Shown here piece after piece: positions 40,248-47,896 of a stretch of 64,000 bases of DNA (within the stretch, counting starts at the first letter, position 1; every line of letters starts with the position of its first letter). The position numbers and the translations under genes were made by a program. Source of the DNA: a virus; IMG/VR virus record IMGVR_UViG_3300043172_000501, positions 32,657 to 96,656 of that record. One strand, written 5' to 3'. The notes below the pieces were generated by a model, which saw only the letters and a list, made by a program, of their open reading frames with translations, ran no database searches and was not told the DNA's origin.

Positions 40248-40529
40248 ATGGAAGAAAAAGCTCGTACTGCACGACACAGGGAAACTGGAGACTTAGCATT
40301 CGCAGCATATGCTCATTTAAAAGGTTTGCGAATCGTAAAAGCCGAAGAGTTTCAAAGAGGAAAAGCGAATGAATATCGTTTTACATTTGATGACCCACCC
40401 ACAGTCAAAGACCCAAACGGGCTTTGGGATGAACTCTTTATCAAATATGCAAACAGCGAATCATCCGCATACGACTCGTCAGTTAGAACTCTCAAGAAAT
40501 TATGCAAGCGAAACAAGCGACGCAATTAG
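40248..40529 (+). CDS. DUF5659-like protein
   Basis: Ninety-three residues. TGDLAFAAYAHLKGLRIVKAEE followed by YRFTFDDP matches the outline of the small DUF5659 phage family, found in head-tail regions. AAAGGAAG precedes the ATG. Role unknown. Confidence 0.55.
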   Translation: MEEKARTARHRETGDLAFAAYAHLKGLRIVKAEEFQRGKANEYRFTFDDPPTVKDPNGLWDELFIKYANSESSAYDSSVRTLKKLCKRNKRRN

Positions 40530-40544
40530 ATAAAGGAGTCCTCG

Positions 40545-41570
40545 GTGGCAATTATTCAACTACAATGGAACGTACCAAACTTGAGTACATTACTTGCTGA
40601 CGGATATGATCAACAAAAAATAGAAGTTGAAAATACTCCGACAGTCTGGACTGAAGCCACTAGGTCAACTACTCGCCTACCACTAGTAGAAAATGTCGAA
40701 GATTATTTATGGGAAACACCGTCAGATGTTACACTCAATTTCAGAGCTGTTCCCTATAACTCAAGCACAGACACAGATGGCACAGCGATCAGTATATCCA
40801 ACAAGAAAGTCAGAGGCTACTGCACAGTAGAAGAAATCAGGGCAGAAGGTTGGGATAATGTAACGTTATTTCCTGACTCAAAAATTCAAGCTAAAATTGA
40901 TTACGCCACATCTATGATAGATAGAATTTGTGGACAAAGATTTGATGCGTATTACGGAGTACAAACAGTAGATATAAAACGCGCATACCCTGAAGTCCAC
41001 TTAGATATACCGATAGCTGCTCTTTTGAAAGTTGAAGAAGTTCAAATTTCTAGTTCTCAAAGCGATATCGACCTATCTAGTATTATTGTTTATAATCGCC
41101 ATCTAACAGAAGGTTTAATAAATCCAGACGATAGACGGAACCCAATGATAGCCTACGGACAAGGAGGCACGTCAAGTTCCAGAAAGCTCTATGGTTCAGG
41201 AAGATTTCTACGAGGCAATCAAGTTATTAAACTTTTCGGCATTTGGGGATTTACTGAATTAGGAACAACAGGGCAAGCAGGCGAAACTGAATTAGATAGT
41301 CAGATACCATTAAGTTATGGTTCTACTCCAGCAGAAATAAACAGGGCTGCTATGCTTTTAACAACTGCTTATATGCCAACATTATCCGATGGCGGAGCAC
41401 AAGAAGCTGTTGATTCAAGTCGTATCATTGAAGAAAAAACCCGTGACCAATCTTATAAGCTCGACAAAGGAAGTGTCACTGAGGATTCAGCCTACGGATT
41501 CACAGGCATACAAGAAGTAGACACTATTTTAATGCGATATTGTGGACCGGCTAGTGTAGGCGGTGTCTGA
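40545..41570 (+). CDS. Head-tail connector-like protein
   Basis: Three hundred and forty-one residues starting at GTG with AAGGAG upstream. The segment EIRAEGWDNVTLFPDSKIQAK, then IDRICGQRFDA, is typical of phage connector/gp6-like adaptor proteins, which dock under the portal. An extra N-terminal beta region (1-85) is fused. It is followed by head-closure genes in the usual order. Confidence 0.65.
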   Translation: MAIIQLQWNVPNLSTLLADGYDQQKIEVENTPTVWTEATRSTTRLPLVENVEDYLWETPSDVTLNFRAVPYNSSTDTDGTAISISNKKVRGYCTVEEIRAEGWDNVTLFPDSKIQAKIDYATSMIDRICGQRFDAYYGVQTVDIKRAYPEVHLDIPIAALLKVEEVQISSSQSDIDLSSIIVYNRHLTEGLINPDDRRNPMIAYGQGGTSSSRKLYGSGRFLRGNQVIKLFGIWGFTELGTTGQAGETELDSQIPLSYGSTPAEINRAAMLLTTAYMPTLSDGGAQEAVDSSRIIEEKTRDQSYKLDKGSVTEDSAYGFTGIQEVDTILMRYCGPASVGGV

Positions 41571-42076
41571 TGCGAGGAAGACTTATCCAAAAATTTGTTT
41601 GTGTTCTGAGGAGGCTAGATCCTTTAGCAACTTCAGAAGTCACAGATGGCGGATATGATGAAGAGTTTGGAGAAGCCATTCAAGTAGATAATGATACTGA
41701 ATTAGGTGAAAGCTCCAGGAGAGAACAAACAGCAATTAGATTAAAATGCCAATTAGACCGTGATCAAGACTTCAATCATTTCGCCATGACAAGAGGCGGA
41801 CAACAAGAAACCGGAAGAATTGTTTTACTTTTACATATGCCAGAGTTAGAGAGTAAAGGTCTAATTACAAGTGAAGGAAAACCAGCCATCTTCCCAGGAG
41901 ACAGGATTCAGGCTATTGAAACCATCAAAGGGACAGAAGTTTTATCATTCACAGAACCAGAAATGTTTGTATTAACAGCAGAACCACAAGGCTACGGATT
42001 AAACATGTTTAAAGAGCCTAAAATAAATCTCATTGAACTTGTTTGTAGTCCCAAACAAGAGAGCCAGAGTGTGTAA
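41570..42076 (+). CDS. Head-closure-like protein
   Basis: One hundred and sixty-eight residues. RREQTAIRLKCQLDRDQDF and FPGDRIQAI recall XkdH-type head-closure proteins, small beta barrels. It overlaps the connector stop and shares one base with the next gene. Assignment rests mainly on order. Confidence 0.5.
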   Translation: MRGRLIQKFVCVLRRLDPLATSEVTDGGYDEEFGEAIQVDNDTELGESSRREQTAIRLKCQLDRDQDFNHFAMTRGGQQETGRIVLLLHMPELESKGLITSEGKPAIFPGDRIQAIETIKGTEVLSFTEPEMFVLTAEPQGYGLNMFKEPKINLIELVCSPKQESQSV

Positions 42077-42678
42077 TGGGAATAATGCAATTAAAAACAA
42101 AGATGGTTGGAGCAGCAAAACTATCCAATAAAATAAACGCCTGGAAAGCTAAACTACCAGGCGCTTTAGATCGTAATCTTAAAAGACAAGCACTTCGTTT
42201 ATCTACACTCGTAGTAAAAGGAATACGCTCAGGCGCACCTGGCGGAAAAGAATTTGAACCACTTGCAGAATCTACAATTATGATGAAAGGTTCATCTAAA
42301 CCACTCATTGATAATGGAGATTTATTAGGTTCAATCGGTATTGAAAGCCTAGGGAAAAATGACGGATATTTCGTGGGCGTTAGTCGAAAAGCAGTTGATG
42401 AAGACGGCAACACCATAGCGAATATTGCAGAGATTATGGAGACAGGAACAGACCCTTATACAATACCAGTTACAAAAGCTATGCGTGGATTTATGATGGG
42501 CATGGCAGGCAAAGGAAAAGTTTCTAAAAGTATGGCGATAGGAATAATGACAAAAAGTGTAATAGAACATCCAGGAATACCAGCACGTCCTTTCATGACT
42601 CCATCATTTGAAGAATGGCAAAAAGATGCCGAACGACAATTCATGGATGGCATGAGAAGCGCTCTAGGGGTTAAATAG
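42076..42678 (+). CDS. Neck/tail completion protein (HK97 gp10-like)
   Basis: Two hundred residues. A KINAWKAKLPGALDRNLKRQ start and a GIPARPFMTPSFEEW end are typical of the HK97 gp10/minor tail Z-type family, which joins head and tail. The middle TIMMKGSSKPLIDNGDLLGSI also fits. Confidence 0.7.
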   Translation: MGIMQLKTKMVGAAKLSNKINAWKAKLPGALDRNLKRQALRLSTLVVKGIRSGAPGGKEFEPLAESTIMMKGSSKPLIDNGDLLGSIGIESLGKNDGYFVGVSRKAVDEDGNTIANIAEIMETGTDPYTIPVTKAMRGFMMGMAGKGKVSKSMAIGIMTKSVIEHPGIPARPFMTPSFEEWQKDAERQFMDGMRSALGVK

Positions 42679-42679
42679 A

Positions 42680-43600
42680 ATGTCAGTACCAACCATAACA
42701 AGTCTTAGCCCAATTTCCGGCTTAACAAAAGGTCGCAACATAGTCATCATAACCGGCACAAGCTTTAGACTACCAGACCCACCACCAGCAGAAGGAAAAA
42801 CTGACGGGGCATTACCGCTATCAGTGAAGGTTTATTTTGAAGGTGTCGAATGCGAATACGCAGAAGCCAGTGAATCAACAAAAATATATTGTCGAGTTCC
42901 ACAATGGGCAGGGCAATACACTTCCATGCCTTTCAATCTTGATGTAAAAGTAGAGAACGTAGACGCTTCAGGAACACTGATACCAGGAGAGACTGTTACG
43001 ACTGTTGGAGCATATCAAATGAAAAGAGCTAACCTCGCAGACGAGTCCTCTATACAAGGTGTTATCAGGGAACTGATACGTATATTCAGAAGGCATCTTT
43101 TAGAAAATACGCATTTCAGTATGAGCCGAGATTACGAAGGAATTCAATTAGATTTTGAACGTGATAAGCCAGATTTACCTGTTTGTTATTTGGCTCGTCC
43201 AAGATTTCCAGTAAATAGATTAAATAGCTGTAACAGACAAGATTATGTGGAAAGCGATCAACCTGACGAGTGGACAAGAAAAAAAGAACCAATAGTTACA
43301 GACTTCGCTTTTGAAATTATAATAGTAGCTGACAACCAGAAACATATGAATAGCCTGAATCAGTCATTATTATTATTATTCAGGGATGTCACAGAAGTAA
43401 AATATAATAACAAAGAATACGAACTAAGAATGCCATTTAATAATTATCCAGTTGGTGTCACAATACCTAATATGCAAAATATTTTAAGCTTACGTGCAGG
43501 TTGTTTGATCAAAGGTGTGCAAGTAGACGATACTGATGGTACTATAATTGAAAGAGGCTGGGATACTACAGAAGTCGACACAGAAACACAGAAGAAGTAA
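42680..43600 (+). CDS. IPT/TIG-domain tail-terminator-like protein
   Basis: Three hundred and six residues. The N-terminus (PTITSLSPISGLTKGRNIVIITGTSF, shortened here) is an IPT/TIG immunoglobulin-like domain; a helical region (GVIRELIRIFRRHLLE) begins the C-terminal domain, which has the size and place of a tail terminator. An Ig-like domain fused to a neck protein may face the outside of the virion. Confidence 0.55.
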   Translation: MSVPTITSLSPISGLTKGRNIVIITGTSFRLPDPPPAEGKTDGALPLSVKVYFEGVECEYAEASESTKIYCRVPQWAGQYTSMPFNLDVKVENVDASGTLIPGETVTTVGAYQMKRANLADESSIQGVIRELIRIFRRHLLENTHFSMSRDYEGIQLDFERDKPDLPVCYLARPRFPVNRLNSCNRQDYVESDQPDEWTRKKEPIVTDFAFEIIIVADNQKHMNSLNQSLLLLFRDVTEVKYNNKEYELRMPFNNYPVGVTIPNMQNILSLRAGCLIKGVQVDDTDGTIIERGWDTTEVDTETQKK

Positions 43601-43624
43601 GAGCTATGCCAATAAGGAATAAAA

Positions 43625-44017
43625 ATGAAAACTAAAAGATTAGTAACACTCATAAATATAGACAAGAACCCTGTTGGACCAGTGATAGTAACGTATTCAG
43701 ACTCAAAAGGTAAGAACAAATACATTGAAATTTTTAAAGGAATACCAATTCCAGGCTTGCCAGAGAGCATATTAAAGTGTGAAGAAGTTAAAACCGCAGT
43801 TAAGAAAAAACGTCTTAAAACTATCACATCAAAGAAAATAACTATCGTCGAAAAGACGGAAGAAAAAAATAGCGACCAAGAAAAAAAAGATTCAGGTGCG
43901 CCATCAGGCAAAAAAACAGGTAAAGAAGAGAAAAAAGTACAGGACAAAAATTTAACGCCTAAGCCTAGCTCCAAGAAAAAGAAGCAAAGCAAAAGCACCA
44001 AACGTAAAAACAAATAA
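43625..44017 (+). CDS. Lys-rich hypothetical protein
   Basis: One hundred and thirty residues. A short structured N-terminal part (VTLINIDKNPVGPVIV) is followed by a very Lys/Ser-rich disordered tail. It sits before the sheath gene. Similar small proteins occur before sheath genes in myophages; role unknown. Confidence 0.45.
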   Translation: MKTKRLVTLINIDKNPVGPVIVTYSDSKGKNKYIEIFKGIPIPGLPESILKCEEVKTAVKKKRLKTITSKKITIVEKTEEKNSDQEKKDSGAPSGKKTGKEEKKVQDKNLTPKPSSKKKKQSKSTKRKNK

Positions 44018-44052
44018 ACGTCACAATCGTTTTATTAACGGAGGAAAATAAT

Positions 44053-46320
44053 ATGGCATCAACTGAGCTTTTAGCAAGCAAAGTGGTAATTCTTGAAGAA
44101 GAGCCTAGCATTCCGTCTATATCTGCTCTGCCTAGTGCAGTGGCATTAGCTCTTGGTATTACTGAACGAGGACCAATTGCAGATAAGACCTTGATTACTT
44201 CTTTTGAAGAGTATACCGAAATATTCGGCGGATTTACAGCAAACGGACAAGTTGCCATTGCTGCTTACGGCTTCTTTCTAGTCGGCGGTAGTTTTATGTG
44301 GGTGAGTCGTACCGTTCACTTTACTAACAATACAGATCCAAACACATCAACCGCTGTTAAAGGTAATGTAATGTTACAAAACAGTGGAACCGCAGATAGC
44401 CCCGCACTAGTAGGACCAGGTACAGAAGTTGAACCCTTTGTCTCAGATCCCAACGTACCACTTTTAGTCGGCATCGACGGAGGCGGACCAACTTCCTGTA
44501 TTCCAACAGCAGTAGAAGCTTCGCTGACAACAGTAGTCTCAGGATTCCCACTAGTGGTATCAGGGACAAACCTCACTATGGGGATTACGATTGACGGAGC
44601 AAACGGCGGGAACGAGCAATCTCTTAGTATCGCAATAGGATCTCACACCGTTGAACAACTAGCACAAATAATTAACGAACAATTACTAGGTATATCTGCA
44701 TCCGTAGATACCGGGCAAGTTAAAGTCATTACTGATATTCTTGGAACAGATGCTGGCATTCAAGTTACAGACGAAGGAACCGGGAACGCCGATTTGAATT
44801 TTCCAACAGCTAAAAGCTCTGGAACTGGAAATGTCGGAAATGTTCGTCAGATAACTGCTTTAGAAATTAAGACTATTGTAGAAGCAGCTGAACCAGGAGC
44901 TATTGTTACTATCAATATTGATGGTTCTGTTTCTGTATCGACAGTTGACACAGGAGGAAGTGCAACAATTCAAATCACGAATAATCCACTGTCAGACGCT
45001 TTAGGATTAGACAATGATTTACACACCGGCGCAACCGCAACAGCAGAAAATACCTTGAATCTTATTGGCAAAACAGCCGGCGCATACACAGATAACATTA
45101 CATCCGCTATTCAAAACGCAACAAGTGGTGACGCCTCTGAATTTAATATGCAGATCATCGTCAACGGCGTAGTGAAAGAAGTTTTCGCAAACCTTACGAT
45201 GGATAATGAAGCATTAAATTTTATTGAAACCGTTGTTAACAATGCCGGAGTCGGCAGTAAATTGATTCAAGCTGTAGACCAAGGGCTCGCATATTCCGCA
45301 CTTCTTAAACGTCCTGCGACAGGAACAAGCTCCGCGATGACTGGCGGAGACGACGGACTAGTAGGAATCGTTGACGCAGATTATATCGGCAACTCAGCAG
45401 GCCCGACCGGACTGTATTGTTTCGACACTGTGCAGACTGGACGAATACTGATTGTACCTGGTCAAACATCTGCCGGTGTTCAAATCGGCATGATTGATTA
45501 CGCAGAATCTTGGAGAAACGGAACAATGTTCTGTATCCTAGATTGTCCACTCGGATATACCGCAGCTCAAATGGTCGCCTGGTTAGCATCACAAGGACTT
45601 GAAGAGCGAACAGAATTTGCAGCTGTTTACTGGCCTCGCATTAGAATCGTAAATCCAAACACAACAGTTTTCGGTACCGGCGCATCTATCGTAGTTCCAT
45701 ATTCCGGCTTCATTGCTGGAAAATACGCTTCCAACGACCAGAAGTTAGGCGGAGTGTATGAATCACCAGCAGGCGTTGGTGGCGGTTGGGGAATTATTCC
45801 AGGTGTTATCGGCGTAGAAGATGATCCTGGCGGTAGTGAAGAACATGAAGTTTTAGATGAGAAAAAACGTGATTTAATTTATCCTAAAAGGATTAACCCT
45901 ATCACACGTCTACCCGGAACTGCATGGCACATTGACGGCGGACGCACACTGAAGTCGACAGGAAACTTTCCTAACATCGGCGAGAGACGTGGTGTTATTT
46001 TTATCGAAACAACCTTACAACAAGGCATGATTATTCTGAAGCACCGCTTCAATAACAGAGAAAATCGCCAAAAAGCGAAACGTATTATCACTCAGTTTTT
46101 AGTGCGTGAAATGAACAAAGATGCTTTTAGAACAAGAAACCCAGCAACTGCATTCTTCGTAGATGTCAGCAATAAGCTTAACCCCTTAACAGAACAGCTT
46201 GCCGGCAAAATGAAAATCCGTATCGGACTCGCAACAAATAAACCAACAGAGTGGATTATAATTTTAGTCACTCAAGACACACGCCAACTCGCTGAAGAAT
46301 TAGCAACAGCAGGGGCATAA
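44053..46320 (+). CDS. Tail sheath protein
   Basis: The 755-residue protein has an N-terminus of contractile sheath type (PSALPSAVALALGITERGP, then KTLITSFEEYTEIFGGF, GFFLVGGSFMWVSR) and a C-terminal core with GTAWHIDGGRTL, INERRGVIFIE-like and FRTRNPATAFFVD-like parts. Long beta-rich insertions in the middle (about 110-430) make it larger than many sheaths. GGAGG lies upstream. It forms the outer contractile tube. Confidence 0.92.
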   Translation: MASTELLASKVVILEEEPSIPSISALPSAVALALGITERGPIADKTLITSFEEYTEIFGGFTANGQVAIAAYGFFLVGGSFMWVSRTVHFTNNTDPNTSTAVKGNVMLQNSGTADSPALVGPGTEVEPFVSDPNVPLLVGIDGGGPTSCIPTAVEASLTTVVSGFPLVVSGTNLTMGITIDGANGGNEQSLSIAIGSHTVEQLAQIINEQLLGISASVDTGQVKVITDILGTDAGIQVTDEGTGNADLNFPTAKSSGTGNVGNVRQITALEIKTIVEAAEPGAIVTINIDGSVSVSTVDTGGSATIQITNNPLSDALGLDNDLHTGATATAENTLNLIGKTAGAYTDNITSAIQNATSGDASEFNMQIIVNGVVKEVFANLTMDNEALNFIETVVNNAGVGSKLIQAVDQGLAYSALLKRPATGTSSAMTGGDDGLVGIVDADYIGNSAGPTGLYCFDTVQTGRILIVPGQTSAGVQIGMIDYAESWRNGTMFCILDCPLGYTAAQMVAWLASQGLEERTEFAAVYWPRIRIVNPNTTVFGTGASIVVPYSGFIAGKYASNDQKLGGVYESPAGVGGGWGIIPGVIGVEDDPGGSEEHEVLDEKKRDLIYPKRINPITRLPGTAWHIDGGRTLKSTGNFPNIGERRGVIFIETTLQQGMIILKHRFNNRENRQKAKRIITQFLVREMNKDAFRTRNPATAFFVDVSNKLNPLTEQLAGKMKIRIGLATNKPTEWIIILVTQDTRQLAEELATAGA

Positions 46321-46330
46321 GGAGACGACT

Positions 46331-46786
46331 ATGGGACAACCAGTAATGTGGTATGATAAATTTAAGTTTGTGATCGAAATAGACGGCATCGTAAGAGCTG
46401 CTTTCCAAACTTGCTCAGAATTAACAGCGGAAGCTGCAAATATTGAGTATAAAGAAGGCGGGAGATTACATCCTCATAATTCACCCGGAACAGTAACGTT
46501 TCCTGAACTAACCATGACTCGTGGCGTTGCAGATGATTTTGATCTGTACAACTGGTTCAAAGACACATATGATGCAGGAGCCGGCACAGGATTAGACACG
46601 CCAGACATCTATCGTACATTCGATATCGTCCAGCTAAATCGCAAAGGCGAAGAAGTTGAAAGATACACAATCTACGATGCGTATTGCAGAGCTTACTCAG
46701 CAGGAGACTGGGATAATGATGCAGACGAAAAAAGGATTGAAACTGTAACAGTTCAACCCGACCGTTGGGAAAGAGTTCCTGCTTAA
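46331..46786 (+). CDS. Tail tube protein
   Basis: One hundred and fifty-one residues. KFKFVIEIDGIVRAAFQTCSEL, then the GTVTFPELTMTRGVADDFDLYNWF segment (quoted in part), match the T4 gp19-like tail-tube family. GGAG lies upstream. It is paired with the sheath gene in the standard order. Confidence 0.9.
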   Translation: MGQPVMWYDKFKFVIEIDGIVRAAFQTCSELTAEAANIEYKEGGRLHPHNSPGTVTFPELTMTRGVADDFDLYNWFKDTYDAGAGTGLDTPDIYRTFDIVQLNRKGEEVERYTIYDAYCRAYSAGDWDNDADEKRIETVTVQPDRWERVPA

Positions 46787-46809
46787 TCGCCAACTAAGTA
46801 AGAAGTATT

Positions 46810-46836
46810 GTTCCAGGGGCATGTGGCTCCTGGAAC
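46810..46836 (+). other. Hairpin between tube and chaperone genes
   Basis: GTTCCAGG (46810-46817) pairs with CCTGGAAC (46829-46836), extendable by about three pairs. There is no T-tract, so it is probably an mRNA stability or processing element between a highly expressed tube gene and a low-expressed chaperone gene. Confidence 0.5.
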
Positions 46837-46885
46837 TTAGGTAAAGGCAAACAACAGAAACAGTAACAGAAATAGGAGTAGTTCT

Positions 46886-47689
46886 ATGCGTCAAGAAACT
46901 TTCAAATTAACATCAGGTTTACAAGTCGAACTTCGACAACTTAAATTAGCTGAGGAGAATATCCTTGCTAACGCACGTAAATCTAAAAGAAGCCAAATGA
47001 ATAAAGTGCTGTCTCAAGTGCTAAGTAAATGCACTGTGTCAACAGTTGATTCAGGACCATACAATTTTACAGGAGACGTACCGTGGGACAAAGTCCTTTC
47101 CGGCGACAAGGTTGATGCGATGTTAAGTCTTCGCAAAATTTCTTACAAAGATGGCGATAAACTTTTCGTGCCAGATGTTTTCTGCCCAAGCTGTCGTAGT
47201 AGATTCGCTTGGGAAGTAGACCTAGAAGAAGATTTAAGTTATCAGAAGCTACCAGAAGAATCCTTTGAAAAACTAAAGAATGGCACACCATTTGAAGTGG
47301 ATATTTCAGGACACAAAGTATTGTTTGAACTGACTTCAGGCGAACAAGAAGCAAGGTACGAGAAATTAAAAAAACAGAACCCAAACAGGGAAATGTCAGC
47401 TGGGCTTCGTTCAAGGATTATCGACGTGGTACCTCCTTCAGGAGATAAACTTGCCCGGAAAGACATCATGAACTGGTTAGACGGGAACAGTGGAGACTTT
47501 GACGGATTAACGTCAGACGACGGTGAAGAGCTGAGAGACGCAATGGACTCAGTGGACGCTGGCGTAGATTTAGAGGTCGAAGCTTTATGCTCTGACTGCG
47601 GAGGGCCGGTCACATTTGATCTCCCTTTCTCCTACGTGTTCCTACCTGGCAAAGGAATCAAGAAACGGAAAGTACAGCGCCGTGGGTAG
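46886..47689 (+). CDS. Tail assembly chaperone/gp26-like baseplate protein
   Basis: Two hundred and sixty-seven residues. FCPSCRSRF and CSDCGGPV form a zinc site, and the layout (LTSGLQVELRQL, then VPDVFCPSC, and VTFDLPFSYVFLPG) resembles the T4-type baseplate/assembly chaperone family. It lies before the tape measure gene. The -1 frame stays open beyond its stop, suggesting an extended second product. Confidence 0.65.
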   Translation: MRQETFKLTSGLQVELRQLKLAEENILANARKSKRSQMNKVLSQVLSKCTVSTVDSGPYNFTGDVPWDKVLSGDKVDAMLSLRKISYKDGDKLFVPDVFCPSCRSRFAWEVDLEEDLSYQKLPEESFEKLKNGTPFEVDISGHKVLFELTSGEQEARYEKLKKQNPNREMSAGLRSRIIDVVPPSGDKLARKDIMNWLDGNSGDFDGLTSDDGEELRDAMDSVDAGVDLEVEALCSDCGGPVTFDLPFSYVFLPGKGIKKRKVQRRG

Positions 47690-47895
47690 GACTGTTACAG
47701 TCATTATCCCTAGACGATATTCGTACGATTCGCTTTGAGCTTTCTTGGCAACCTATATTCGGGGGGAATATGAGAGGCCTGGGTTACTTTGATATATTAG
47801 AACTGCCCATGGAAGAAGTTACAGAAATTTTAGAATGGGCATCTAAAAGACGGCACCAAGAAGTTAAAGCCGCTTTTGGAAAAAAAGGGAAGTAA
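47620..47895 (+). CDS. -1 frame extension of the chaperone (programmed frameshift candidate)
   Basis: The -1 frame is open from 47620 to the stop at 47893-47895, past the chaperone stop at 47687. It contains a family-like sequence, SLSLDDIRTIRFEL, then MRGLGYFDILELPMEEVTEIL and a charged helical end, but lacks a start codon before ATG 47770. Canonical slippery heptamer C CCT TTC lies at 47623-47629, in the correct register. A -1 shift would make a fused long chaperone as in G/GT systems. Independent initiation at 47770 after GGGGGG is the alternative. Confidence 0.5.
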   Translation, partial: SPFLLRVPTWQRNQETESTAPWVGLLQSLSLDDIRTIRFELSWQPIFGGNMRGLGYFDILELPMEEVTEILEWASKRRHQEVKAAFGKKGK

Positions 47896-47896
47896 C

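Noticed and set aside
46810-46836. Strong hairpin considered as a terminator
   Set aside because: No T-tract follows; kept only as a generic RNA structure.
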